The notes under the pieces were generated by a model. It ran no database searches. It was not told the origin of the DNA and saw only the letters and a list, made by a program, of their open reading frames with translations. Shown in pieces: positions 33,040-44,379 of a DNA stretch of 64,000 bases; positions within the stretch are counted from its first letter, which is position 1, and every line of letters begins with the position of its first letter. Source of the stretch: Plotosus lineatus (Eukaryota > Chordata > Actinopteri > Siluriformes > Plotosidae). Location of the stretch: contig CM045729.1 of the NCBI GenBank assembly GCA_024760905.1, positions 47,423,080-47,487,079 on the forward strand. The letters run 5' to 3'. Made by a program: the position numbers and the translations under genes.

Positions 33040-33488
33040 TCATGTTTCTGTCTCTGACGAGATGGGTGGAGGTGGGTTTATGATCCGACCAACAGGGACA
33101 ATCTCTGTACTCGGGGTCATCGTTTCAGCATCTCTACTGGAAGGCTGCATGCCCCCCTGCACTTGTTTTTTACGCAGCAACGGACGAAGAGAATGGCTGG
33201 AGGCATGAGCATCGTTACTGCTGTTCACCGTTTTCTTGTTAACATGTTGGATAGAGAGACGGCAGCACAGTGTCTGGAGGAAGGCTGAGCGAAATTGGCG
33301 TGATGAGATATTGTAAAGCAGAGGATTCAGCACAGAGCTCAAGTAGAAGAAGGTATCAGCTACAGGGTGCAGTTTAACATATGATATCAGGTAACTCCCA
33401 CTCCATTCACTCTTGGGAACAGCTGCCGTCATCATGCGTCGCAGCTGATTCGGCATCCAGCATACGAACAGCGCGCACACGATCAGCA
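33040..33488 (-). CDS. gpr39: gpr39 exon 2 (TM6, TM7, C-terminal tail, stop)
   Basis: The acceptor is gtgggtattttccttag. The first two bases complete a Val codon begun in exon 1. The exon encodes LIVCALFVCWMPNQLRRMM, then TFFYLSSVLNPLLYNISSRQ, CCRLSIQHVNKK and a Ser/Pro-rich tail ending SSETET before TGA. The QFRSAFLQTLCCRLSIQH segment resembles the human helix-8 region QFRRVFVQVLCCRLSLQH. Residue 283 is Glu where the human zinc-site residue is Asp313. Confidence 0.93.
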
Positions 33489-35172
33489 CTAAGGAAAATA
33501 CCCACACACAAGCATACACATGTAAATGATTCATTATATATTCATAAAATCGCACAGAACTATACATGAATATTCAGTGCATTTAAGAAGTCATGTATAA
33601 AAAACAGTGAAAACAGTAAAAGAGAAAAACACTTTGTAAGGTGCACTGAATATATTTTGCAGGATAGGTCTGCTCAAAGTAATTTACCATGTTGTTCCTG
33701 TGCCCTGAAAATATGTTGATTACAGTGACGTTTGGGTGCATTCCATCATTTTTCTTTCCTACTTATCCAGTTGGGGGTCGCAGGGGAACTGGAACCAGTC
33801 CCAGCTAACCATGAGCAAGAGGTGGAGTATACCCTAAACAGCAGTGGTGGGTCGTGCATTTGGTAGCTGGGCCTTCAGTGGGACGTAATCCACCTCTGAA
33901 TATCACCACCATCATGTCACAATTATACAAACCATCAATAATATACAAAAACACAACAAGGCGGAGTGGGCAGTGGTGGCCTAGTGGTATAGGGCGCTAG
34001 ATCGCTGATCCAAAGGTTGGGGGTTCGAGTCCCACTCTCCACAAGGTTGTCACTGTCCCGTCCCGTCCCCCATTGCAGCTAACTGTGTTATCCAAGGCTG
34101 GCCATGTCTCTCACTGTCTATGGTGTGAGGTGTGTAAAAGAACCATTGCTGACTGTCGACAAGAGTAGCTGCATAGCCGTCAGCGTGTTTCCGCCCTGCG
34201 ATGGCCTCGTGAGGTGTCCAGGGTGTACTCTGCCCTTGCCTAGAGTCGGCTGGGATGGGCGCCAGCCTCCTCGCGACCCTAATTAGAATTAAGTGGTTAC
34301 AGAAAATGAACTGAACAACAAGGCGTGACATTGTAGACAGAGAGGTATTTTGTGCATTTCTGCCTGTAACTCTTAGCATTACATAACATTTCCTGATGTT
34401 TACCGCTCTAAACTGGCCCTCAGCCAAAAGTAAAAAAAGGGTAAACCTTACCCCAGTTCATCAACCTCTACTCATGATGACCTGCTTTTCTGGAAAAGTT
34501 TGACATGAAAATATATTTTTACGTGTCCGACACGAAGTTAATTTCTTAGTCATTGTGGATATAAAAAAATCGAACTGAAATGTGCTGTGTGCAGGTCACC
34601 ACAGACCATTCAGCTAGTTTTGCTCTGACCAACCAATCAGTGGAAGGAAAATCGATGACCTTATTGTAGGCCCTGTGAGGTGTATTTGAAATCGGATTGG
34701 TTCAAGTAATAGCCCGATTTCTAATACTGTACAGTTTAAGTGACATCGGCCAGCACTACTGATTCTGAAGGCCCTGAACAGATTAGGTTGACATGGTGGG
34801 ATATAGAAGCTTGTGATAAATTAGCCAACTATTTCAATTTTCAACGATTAGTCACAATCATGTAATAAACTGCTATGAAAAAATGAAAACTAGGTGGTAC
34901 ACCTTCATACTTCAAACATAAACACACCCAAATTATAATAAATTGAAAGATCACTTGCCCTAAAAACTGGTGTTAATAATTGTTATTTGGAATTTTGGTA
35001 GCTGTTTAAAATCTCGTTCTTTATATTCAAATTCCATTTCAAATACATCCAACCATTTCATTTCCTCAACCGCTTCATCATATTAGGGGTGTGGAGACGC
35101 TGGAGCCTATTTCAGCTGATTCTGGGCAAAGGCCAAGTACACCTGAATAGTTCACCAGACCACTGCAGGGCC

Positions 35173-35241
<69 letters not shown>

Positions 35242-35447
35242 CTCTAAGAGGACAACATGCTGACCACTACATCACTCTGCCCACTAGATTAAAATAAATT
35301 CAATTTAACTTTTAAATGATGCATGACGGCAGCGGAGTGGTTAGCACATTTGCCTCACAGCAAGATGGCCTGGGTTCCATGAGTAATTTTAGTTCTTTAG
35401 TTGGAGAATTGCAATGGGTGGTGTGTGTGTATATTGGAGGAGATAGT

Positions 35448-35509
<62 letters not shown>

Positions 35510-37457
35510 AAGGGGCGGGGGACGACGACAAAAAAAAACCCCTTTGAATTGGTAAAAATATTCAGTTGTGATATTCATCCATTCATTCATTTGCCGAACC
35601 TTTTATTCCCACTAGAGTCGATGCGGTTCTCATCTGACTCTGGATAAAGACAGAGTACACCCTAAAAACTTGGCTGTCCATCGCAAGGTCAACACACACT
35701 CACATCTAGGGGCAATTTGGAACAACCAGTTCACGTCATGTGTATGTCTTTGAACTGTGGGAGGAAAGTAGAGTACTTGGAGGAAACCTATGCAAGCACA
35801 GGGAAAACACGCAAGCACCACCCAGGAACGCTTGAACCTCGGACCCTTTTGCTGTGCTAACCAAGATGTCACAGTGCCACCCTATGAGCCCATCTATATT
35901 AGGTCATACATGCGAAAAAAAAAATTAAAGTTATTTCTATGCAAAATCTTGACCAGACAGGGTGTACAAACTTTTAATTTCAGTGAGTTCATAATTTTCT
36001 GTAACTGCTTAATCCTAATTAGGGTCGCAGGAAGGCTGGTGCCCGTCCCAGCCAACTCCGGGCGAGGGCAGAGTACACCCCGGACAGCTCGCCAGGCCAT
36101 CGCAGGGCGGAAACACGCTGACGGCTTTGCAGCTACTCTTTATGAAAGTCAGCAATGGTTCTTTTATATGAATTTCTCACCATAGACAGTGCGAGACATG
36201 GCCCGCCTTTGATAACCCAGTTAGCTGCACTGGGGGGGACAGTGACAACCTTGTGGGGAGTGGGACTCGAACCGCCAACCTTTGGATCAGCGATCCAGCA
36301 CCCTATACCACTAGACCACCACTGCCCATATATCAGTTAGATATAAAACAATTTGCTTTGTTTCTCTGTTAAAGAAGTATAGATATAAACTATAACCTTT
36401 ATTATATGTACAATATGTATGTCTATGCAAAAAAAAAAAAAAAAAAAATTAATTTTTTTTTTTTTTTTATTATTAATTCACACTGGTCTTTTTTCTTCTC
36501 AGAAAAAGAGGTGTAGCCTTCGGGTTAAAATATTTCATTTATATTTCTCATGTTTAACTAATGTCAGGAACTGAATCAATAGGAAAATTATACGTAGTGT
36601 CTCTTAAATTTTAAATGGAATGCACATCTGCTAAGTTTCTACTTCAGTCTACCGTAGGTAATAAATCTGTTGTGTAAATGTCATAAGTTACCCAGGAAAA
36701 TGATGGTCTGCTTGCGAGATGACTTGACTCTGGCACTTTCATGTTTCGGCACACTCGAGCCTGAGGAGTCCATAGTAATCATAGGTGCCCTGAGGACAAG
36801 AATCATGCTTCTGCACATGAATGCCACGCTGCCGAGGACCAGCAGGTAGAGGATGAAAGCTATGAACACGCTGGTGCGATACATCCCCCAGTACTCATGC
36901 AGATTGGTACAGAAAGTCAAGTTCTGAACTGGCGCACCTCCTGGCTCCACGATGTGACCTTGAGTTCCAGTTGTAATTAGCAGCGGCACAGCGATGAGGA
37001 CAGAGGTGAGCCAAGCAGCAAGGATGAGGTGAGCGGTACGGGTGTGCGCCAGTGTTTTGTAGCGAAATGGATGGCATATAGCCATGTAGCGCTCAAAGCT
37101 CATAGTGGTCACATTCAGGATGGTGGCATAGCTGCAAGCTTCAAACAGGAAGTTATAGATCTTACAGGAAGTGTTTCCAGAAGCAGAGCTGAATGGGAAC
37201 CAGATAGCACTATAGAGTTCCACCGGCATTCCAATCAGCAGCACCAGCAAATCAGAGCAGGCCAGGCTCACCATATGATCAGTAACGTTCTTCTGTAAGT
37301 ATCCATTTCTCTGAAGCATTTGTGTTACATGAATAGTGATGCTGTTTCCTATGATTCCCAGGATAAGAATGAAGCTGTAGAGTACCGTCAGGAAGACCTT
37401 CACCTCGAACAGCGTCTCCAGCTTTCGCCAGTCCCGCTCTCGGTCCTGTTCTGTCAT
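33040..37457 (-). CDS. gpr39: G-protein-coupled receptor 39 (complete two-exon coding gene)
   Basis: A class A GPCR of the ghrelin/neurotensin receptor group, which in mammals is a zinc-responsive plasma-membrane receptor. Joining 37457-36692 and 33488-33040 gives 404 codons plus stop. Visible hallmarks include TM1 GN (37-38), ACSD in TM2, FERYMAICHPFRYK at the TM3 end (121-134), CWMPNQ in TM6 (265-270) and LNPLLY in TM7 (309-314). The two-exon split after TIIFL, just before TM6, matches the mammalian gene. The ATG at 37457 was chosen because the upstream open frame has no earlier ATG. The protein is shorter than the human one (453) in the N-terminus, ECL2 and tail. Human zinc-site residues H17 and H19 have no counterpart. 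The intron carries several SINEs. Confidence 0.93.
33964..34314 (+). mobile_element. SINE type A in the gpr39 intron, full length
   Basis: The head has an A box (tggcctagtgg) and B box (ggttcgagtcc). The shared body and tail (cctaattagaattaagtggt, tacagaaaatgaactga) follow. ACAACAAGGCG flanks it exactly at 33953-33963 and 34315-34325. It lies antisense to gpr39. Confidence 0.95.
35075..35285 (-). mobile_element. SINE type C fragment with (CA)n expansion
   Basis: The inverted tail region (ccgcttcatcatattagggg) and ccgggcaaag-like body lead to a (CA)n run at 35173-35239, then ctgaccactacatcactctg, the inverted head remnant. Confidence 0.65.
35330..35512 (+). repeat. SINE type C head remnant and (GT)n microsatellite
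   Basis: The sequence gcagcggagtggttagcaca then tttgcctcacagcaagatgg is a type C head. It runs into a (GT)n tract at about 35449-35506. Confidence 0.75.
35595..35885 (-). mobile_element. SINE type C in the gpr39 intron
   Basis: From the left it has the inverted tail (ccttttattcccactagagt), gggcaatttggaacaaccag, tctttgaactgtgggaggaa and tttgctgtgctaaccaagat (inverted head). Confidence 0.75.
35995..36326 (-). mobile_element. SINE type A in the gpr39 intron, full length, inverted
   Basis: It has the inverted tail (actgcttaatcctaattagg), ggacagctcgccaggccatc, caatggttcttttatatgaa, and the inverted head (ggatcagcgatccagcaccc, tataccactagaccaccact). It forms an inverted pair with the copy at 33964-34314. 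Confidence 0.92.
36692..37457 (-). CDS. gpr39: gpr39 exon 1 (N-terminus to ICL3)
   Basis: 766 bases from ATG to donor CTGG|GTAAC. It encodes TM1-TM5: VLYSFILILGIIGNSITI (TM1), DHMVSLACSDLLVLLIGMPV (TM2), FLFEACSYATILNVTTMSFERY (TM3 region) and FIAFILYLLVLGSVAFMC (TM5). Cys98 and Cys183 supply the canonical TM3-ECL2 disulphide. Predicted N-glycosylation sequons include NTS near 95 and NLT near 179. The N-terminus (MTEQDRERDWRKLETLFEV) has no His and no Cys. Confidence 0.93.
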
Positions 37458-37499
37458 ATTCTCCGACCGGGGCTCTCTGCTCCAATCCACCCTGTTGAC

Positions 37500-38454
37500 T
37501 TTAACCCAGATAGTGTTATCTTTCCAGGAACACTATACTGATATCAGCACTATTAATCATCAAACTACTTCTGGAACCATAATCAGCGAAAAATCCTGTT
37601 TAGCGTTCCATGCATTACGGTGCATTAAATTCTACCGTCTAGCTCAAAAGTAAAGGAGCATTTTCTTACTTGATCAGTCCGGCACTCCTGAATCAGATAG
37701 TCCTGATCACTGAGCCTCCATAAGCACCACATTCATGGTGTCCTTCCTTTTCTGACTGGAACTTCTGGACATGTGTATGCTGTTTTAGCTTGGCTTTGTT
37801 CAAGTAAGCAGTGGCTCTCTTTTTCTCTCCCTCTGAGGCCATTTGAGTTAATGATTACTGTTTAGCTCAGAGGATGAGGGTGTGGGTGTGTTTGCGTGTA
37901 GATAATCAGAATGAGCAACGTGGTCTGGTCCTGGCTTTACAATCAAAGCAGCTCTCTGAGAGTTGAAGCTAAGCGATACTCCTTTTTTCTTCATTCAGAA
38001 GAATGTCTGAATCATTGGGATCAGGCAGGAAACCGAAGAAGTTCATATTATGTGTTCTTTCCCCCCAAAAGAATCAGACTGTAGCTTCTCAGGAAAGCAT
38101 TTTTTTGTTGTTGTTGCAAAAACAACACATGGTGAAGCTCTGATTAATCATGTAAAGTTTTCCAAACATGTCTCAAGGCTTCCTGAATCGAGAGACACAG
38201 CACAGCCTCCCACTTCATGACAAACCTGATAATGTTTAGCTTCACCACTGACTCAAACAAAGTAAAATAAACAGGATGAAAGCTACAATCCGAATGTGTC
38301 CACCATGGATGAAACATCCAACTGAGCTGGAATCCGGAAACACGCTGCTGTTTGGTTTCCAAAATGGGTCAAATTAACTTTTCATTAAATATAAGGATAA
38401 AACTGCACATTGTCCAATTTCTGTTTTATATCGTTCTTCAGATTTAGAGTATCT
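37500..38454. other. Region upstream of gpr39, no feature recognised
   Basis: It should include the gpr39 5' UTR and promoter. No CpG island, TATA box or conserved ORF stands out. Confidence 0.4.
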
Positions 38455-38462
38455 GCCTAAAC

Positions 38463-39407
38463 CAGTACTTCTCAAATAGTGGGGCGCCCCCCCCTTTGGG
38501 GGGCTCGGTGTGATGCTGGGGGATGGGGGTTATGACCCTGGGAAACATGCTTTTCTGGAATCTTCTTCTTTTCATTTCAGCTTTTTCCCCTTTCTCGGGA
38601 GTTGCCACAGCGAATCATCTAATTTGCACATTTGATTTGGCAGAGTTTTTTTTTTACGTTTTTTTTTTGTGACTTCCTGTCACAACCCTTTAGCAAGGGA
38701 CAGAAACACGCTGATGGCTTTGCAGCCTACTCTTTACGAAAGTCAGCAATGGTTCTTTTACATGCCTCTCACCATAGACAGTGAGAGACATGGCCTGCCT
38801 TTGATAACCCAGTTCGCTGCACTGAGAGGGGGGCAGTCACAACCCTGTGGGGACTTGAACCCCCAACCTTAGGATCAGCGATCCTGTGCCCTATCCAATA
38901 GACCACCACTGCCACACACATGCTTTTAATGGAACAGTGTACGAAAATTAAGTGTAATTGCACCTCCACTCCAGTAGTTGGCAGTGGCGCTCTCATTGCC
39001 ACACTATGGTGTAGCAGTTTTTCGTGAAGTGCAGTAAACAACCCCTCAAGATACGGTCAACATGGAAAAATTTCTAACAGAGAGAGAGATGGAGATATTA
39101 AGACATAAGTAAGTTAAATGAGTTTAAATAATGACGTATTTGTTTTTATTTCAAGCACATTGGTGCACTTTCAAACTTTTCTATTACTGATTAAAAAACA
39201 ACATTAATGACGTTTTTCTTTATTGTAAGTTGAACTGTAATTCTTTCGTTTGTGTTTTTAAATGTTAATAAAGATACAATGTTATGCAGTGGTGTACTAA
39301 TAACAATTTTATTGACAAATAATACTATTTGTTGGCGTGGCGTGGCAGGGAATGATTTTTTTTTTTTTCCTAGAGGGGGCGCCACAGAAAATAATTGAAA
39401 AGCACTG
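38463..39407. mobile_element. hAT-type element with exact 8-bp duplication, copy 1
   Basis: The termini cagtacttctcaaatagtgg and (inverted, right end) cagtgcttttcaattatttt are similar. GCCTAAAC flanks it exactly at 38455-38462 and 39408-39415. The interior holds a SINE at 38555-38917. Downstream of it, atggaaaaatttctaac could be a transposase start (MEKFL), as seen in some hAT families. Otherwise non-coding. Confidence 0.92.
38555..38917 (-). mobile_element. SINE type B nested inside hAT copy 1
   Basis: The inverted RTE-like tail (agctttttcccctttctcgg, gagttgccacagcgaatcat), body and inverted head (ggatcagcgatcctgtgccc, tatccaatagaccaccactg) are all present. ACATGCTTTT flanks it exactly at 38545-38554 and 38918-38927. 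The SINE arrived after the hAT element. Confidence 0.92.
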
Positions 39408-39614
39408 GCCTAAACAGTAAAGATGGTATACATCATATTCAAGAACTTTGAATCAAATTCATCTCCAGCTTACTGCTCCTACACTACTAGAAATAGTTTA
39501 GATCTAGAACTCTCGGGTTCCTCACACCTGACCCTTCACACCAAGGGTTCTGCCTGATCTGTTAGTACTTTTGTTAAAGGATTACATACATATTTTACAT
39601 TTTATATCACGTAC

Positions 39615-39635
39615 CGCGTATACACACACACACAC

Positions 39636-39680
<45 letters not shown>
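39615..39680. repeat. (AC)n(GA)n compound microsatellite
   Basis: A short AC run followed directly by about 35 bp of GA. Confidence 0.95.
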
Positions 39681-40974
39681 AGTGGGCAGCCACACACATT
39701 GGGGGCGCCTGGAGAGCAGTTGGGGGTTAAGTGGCTTGCTCAAGGGCACTTCAGTCATGAATTTGGAGGAAGGAAGGTGCAGCGAAACCCCCCGCCCTCA
39801 CACGATTGCTTGTTCTGGCTGTTTCAGGCTTCTTCAAGGCTGTAGTCACATACCTCTGTTTAAATATTTATAAAAGCTCTTTTGTTCTCTGTTCAGGGAT
39901 CTTGCTCTGAATGAGCTCACTGAGAGTGCAGGAGTCTGCAATACATTCTGAAGATTTAAACCTTGTTTTCTTACCTTGTTGTCTCTGGTGTGTCTTTATA
40001 ATGATCAAAAAGCACCGTGCAGTGTATTGGGTAAATGGTTTTGTAAATATTATTTCAACTTCTTTTCTTCTTCCCCTCATCCTTTAAAGTCCTCTTTTAC
40101 AATATTCGCACTTTATATTAGCAGTACATTTCTTTCATAGTACAAAATGCTGTGCATTTTTAATGAAATGAAATCGTCTTTAGTATATGTAATATTTGAA
40201 TAAAAGTATCTGCAAAGTAGTTGTAAATAGTTCAGTAAATAAACAGCTTGTAAAGTCAACTATATACTGTGTGCTAGTATAAGGGCTCAGTGCTGAGCAG
40301 CAAGTTACACACTGTATAAAGGTGCTATAAAAGCAGTGATAAAGCACTGCACAGCTGGTACTGATACACCAAGAAGATCGTACCTGGGAGAATTTGTGGT
40401 AGAGCGATGGAGCTTTGTGTTCGTCTTTGATTTGTTTTGCGCATTATGAGAAGTCAAAGGCTTTTGTGTTTCTTCCCAGAAGATGCATCAGCAGTAGAAT
40501 CCAGGGTACAGTACCCCCCGCCCAACTTATTTATTTAGTGAGTTTATAAAAGAGCTTCATGCAATCTGTATAATTCATTCCAAGCATTTCTAAAAGGCAC
40601 ATTCATTATTTGGCTTCACCAATTTGCATAATACAGCCATAAAATAAGCATAAAAGGTGAATAAGATAAGCAATTTAAATATTTGTGAGGTTGGCTAATT
40701 TCATTTTATTTTAAGTGCCAGACTACCGTATGTTTTCAATTATATTATTGCGGAAATTCCTCTCAGTGGAATTTACACTACAGTGAAACAAATAGGGGAA
40801 AGGTCGGTCATTAAGGACCTGGAGGCTTAAGGGCTTAATAAATTTAGTGAGAGACACTTTTGTATTGGTGAGATTTACTGAATTTTGATCCTTGTGGTTT
40901 CCGGGCAGATTAATACCAACTTAACCCAAATCATTGTTTATGAATGAAAATTTAACACGTATACTGTATACACA
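39681..40974. other. No recognised feature
   Basis: AT-rich non-coding sequence. Confidence 0.5.
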
Positions 40975-41584
40975 AGTGCTTCTCAATTATTTTCTGTGGC
41001 GCCCCTCTAGGAAGAAAAAAAAAAAACATTTCACGCTCCCCCACCGCCATGCGAGCGGCTATAAATTGTATTATTTGTTGATAAAACTGTTATTAGTACA
41101 CCCCTACATAACATTGTATCTTTATTAACATCAAAAACAAAAAAGAAATAAACGTAATTCAACGTACAATAAAGAAAAACTTCATTAACATTGTTTTTAA
41201 ATCTGTAACAGAAAAGATTTAAAGTGCCCCAATGTGCCTGAAAAAAAAAAAAATTATTTAAACTCATTCAACTTATTTATGTTTTAATATCTCCGTCTCT
41301 CTCCACCTTTCTCTTTACTCCTGTTAGAAATTCTTCTGTGTTGTTTCTTGAGGGGTTGATTACTGCACTTTATATCGTTTGCTCGTCCGAAAAACCACAA
41401 CACCATAGTGCATCAATGAGGGCACCACTGCCAACTACTGGAGTGAAGGTGGAATTACACTTAATTCTTGTACACTATTCCAAAAAAGTATGTTCTCCAT
41501 GGTCATATGTGCGCCCCCCCCCCCCCCCCCCCCCCGGTATCATACCGCCCCAAGGGAGGCACGCCCCACTATTTGAGAAGCACT
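40975..41584. mobile_element. hAT-type element, copy 2, inverted relative to copy 1
   Basis: The ends are agtgcttctcaattattttc tgtggcgcc (left) and gccccactatttgagaagca ct (right). The interior, ataaaactgttattagtaca and acattgtatctttattaaca, is the inverse of copy 1. An imperfect 8-bp duplication flanks it (tatacaca/aatacact). A poly-C run of about 21 lies at 41514-41535. Confidence 0.85.
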
Positions 41585-42349
41585 AATACACTTACAACCA
41601 CACACACACACACTCTTCTTTTCAGAGACAACAGCAATCATGCATACAGACTGCAGATAATGTTGCACGTGTAAATAATTAGATTACATTTTAACTCACA
41701 TTTAAAGTTAGGAAAGATGAGAAACACAAACTTTACTGTTTGATATCATTATCTTCACTATTAATGTTTAATGGCAATAGCTTTTAGTTCGTGTAATATT
41801 AGCTGCATGTTTCAACCTCTGCTCTTAAACTTCATTATTATTATAATTAGTCTAAGAACTGAAACAACAATGTGGTTCCTGTAGTGTAGTCTGTTTAAAT
41901 TCCGAATACAGCATTACTTTCAAACTTTACTTGTGATAAAAAAATAAGCAGAAAAATAAAACCGGAGAAGACACTGGACAGATATGCTCATTCATGTTTA
42001 ATAGGATTTGGATTCAAATTCAAACCAAATACACACAAACTACTAATTACATAATAATAGAAAATTATATACACAAAATATGATTTGCCATGTTACACTG
42101 ATTTTAGTGTCTTGTTCCAATGGTGGAATAGATTATGCAGCTTTTACTTGGACTGTGCCATTTAGGCACTATCTGCAGTCCAAAGATTAAAAAGATAATA
42201 AGCTATTTGTACTTAAGAGAAATGGTGATTTGAATCCAGAAAATTTGCATGTATATCATTTTATTTAATGTTAACTATGAAGTGTGTGTACAGCATATAT
42301 TCATGAAAAAAAAAAAATCGGCATACTGTACTAGAATATACTGCATGTG

Positions 42350-42351
<2 letters not shown>
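41585..42351. other. No recognised feature
   Basis: AT-rich non-coding sequence with a short (CA)n. Confidence 0.5.

Positions 42352-42393
<42 letters not shown>
42352..42393. repeat. (AC)n microsatellite
   Basis: An AC run of about 38 bp. Confidence 0.95.
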
Positions 42394-42395
<2 letters not shown>

Positions 42396-42885
42396 ATTGA
42401 AAGATCTCAGACTCTGTTGATCACAATCCAGTTTTGCCTGGGAAAGACTCGGTTTACGATACTGTGGCTGGAAAGTCAGTCAGTTATGTCTGGATCATCC
42501 ATCACGGTGAAGGCTGCTTCCCTGGGGACAGGATGGGTCCTGAGATATCACAGCCAAGAAAAATGGGTTAAGGATTAAAAGTGGTCAATCACAGAATCTT
42601 TAGCATATGTGAGTGGAAAGAGGAAGTGATTTGAGGCACAATGACAAGTTTCAGATTGTTATTTTGCTGCTTCTCTGTTCCTGTATGAAGAGGTTTTACT
42701 ATAGTTACATTTTAGTTAGCAATACAGTCATGGTGAAGAAACAACATTTTGAAAATATACGTTTGCATATTACTCGTTGAAATAAGTAGAGCGGATTGAT
42801 GTCATTGTGTCTAGGTGGGTGGTGATTCAAGTTGAGGCATGTTTCTCATTTTTCCTTTCTGATAATTTAACATGAGCATGCACGC
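42394..42885. other. No recognised feature
   Basis: Non-coding sequence. Confidence 0.5.
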
Positions 42886-42946
42886 GAGCACGCACGCACG
42901 CGCACACACACACACACACACACACGCACACACACGCACACACACG

Positions 42947-43024
<78 letters not shown>

Positions 43025-43043
43025 TACACACACACACACACAC
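42886..43043. repeat. (CA)n array with CG and TA interruptions, about 155 bp
   Basis: Alternating purine-pyrimidine sequence throughout, with CG steps (gcacgcacgcgcac) at the left and cataca interruptions later. The cysteine- and valine-rich open frames here are microsatellite translations, not genes. Confidence 0.95.
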
Positions 43044-43229
43044 AAGGAACAGTTTGCCTCACTTTGTACACATAAAATTATTCCAGAGGATTTGTATTCA
43101 ATCGAAAATGAAAATGGGGACAGTATACTCCGGAGCTTGCAATAGAATTAAACAAAGACAAGTTAAACAGTCTCCAATGTTAATCTATGTTCAAGAAAGA
43201 CTTCCTTAGCTTCTTTACGTATTTACATA

Positions 43230-44222
43230 TTGTAGGCCCTTGACTACTCGCGTTTTTGCACTCGCGGTTGAGTATTCATGGACTGCCGAGCAGCTCTCAC
43301 GTGATTCAAATTCAGCCAATGGCTGTCCTCCTTCCTGCTGATTGGTTGAGCTGATGTACCACCCCCTTTTCCTCATTCGCGCACAAGTTTGCAATGAGCC
43401 TTTTTTAGTGTGTTTTAATTACCAGTTAAGTTCTATGATGTCACTCAAACGCCTGCTTAAGCACCAGAAAAAAGGTAATAAGGTTGGATGTCTCTTCTGA
43501 AGAAATAAGACTTTCTCCAGAAGAAATGATAGTTTCCTCTGAAGTCACATCATTGCTAAAGAGGAATACAGTTTGAACTGTTGTAAAACACGCCACTATT
43601 AAAGTCTTTTTAAATTATTATTCCAGTACATGACCTAAGGTAATGTTTAAAATGTTTGTGTGTTATATTTTATTTACTGTGGTGTAGCATGTTTCTCATT
43701 GTGTTTTGTTTATCCAATTTATTACATTTCTTGTTCTTTTATGTCCTTATGGACATATTGGGGGGGGGGGTGGCTGAGCTGCTCGGACTTACTGCAGTTA
43801 ATACCTGAATTCAGTTGTGTCATGCCTAATGCAATACAGTACATTCCTCTAGTGGGCATTTTTGAAAACTACAGTGCTGTATGTTTAGAAAGAGAATGCA
43901 CTGAAAGGTGTTTTATGCGTATGCTGTATAATGTTTATATTTTAGCATCAATAAATATAACAGTAAAAATTGAAAAGTTTTTCTTAATCATTACTACATT
44001 TTACTACATTAATACTGTATTAATGAGTAAGACTGTCTATAGAATGTGATTAAGAAGCATATTTTAGCGCATGTAATAGGTACATAGTATTTCACTTACA
44101 GCTGCTCATTCGCGCATGTGACGTCATACATGGGGTTTTACTTCCAGGTACAGAACTTGCGGATTACCTCGATTCGCGGGAAAGCCCGGGACCGTAGCCC
44201 TGCGAATGTCAAGGGCCTACTG
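43230..44222. mobile_element. TA-flanked MITE with terminal inverted repeats, copy 1 (993 bp)
   Basis: The left end ttgtaggcccttgactactc and the inverted right end cagtaggcccttgacattcg match over most of their length. TA flanks both sides, as for Tc1/mariner/pogo insertions. The interior is non-coding apart from a short frame starting MMSLKRLLKHQKKG. Confidence 0.85.
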
Positions 44223-44379
44223 TATATTCGTTTACGTATTACTCTTTATGTATTGCAGATAGCAGCAAACCGTCCTTCATATCACATACTGAATCATAAT
44301 ATGTCTACAGTGCAATCTATATACTTGATGTTATGTTATTATTTTATACACGGCCTGGCAAAAAAAAAAAAAAAAATTG

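Noticed and set aside
33040..33567. gpr39 exon 2 starting at the upstream ATG (MYSSVRFYEYIM...)
   Set aside because: Those residues are read-through of the intron. The acceptor at 33489-33490 and homology place the exon start at 33488.
33964..34030. A functional tRNA gene
   Set aside because: The A and B boxes belong to a SINE head followed by SINE body and tail. There is no acceptor stem pairing or tRNA end.
36681..37490. gpr39 starting at GTG 37490
   Set aside because: GTG is not a likely nuclear start. The first in-frame ATG is at 37457.
42811..43075. Cysteine/valine-rich open frames here and at similar sites (29.5, 35.4, 47.3, 54.4, 58.6 kb)
   Set aside because: They are translations of (GT)n or (CA)n microsatellites with no codon structure.
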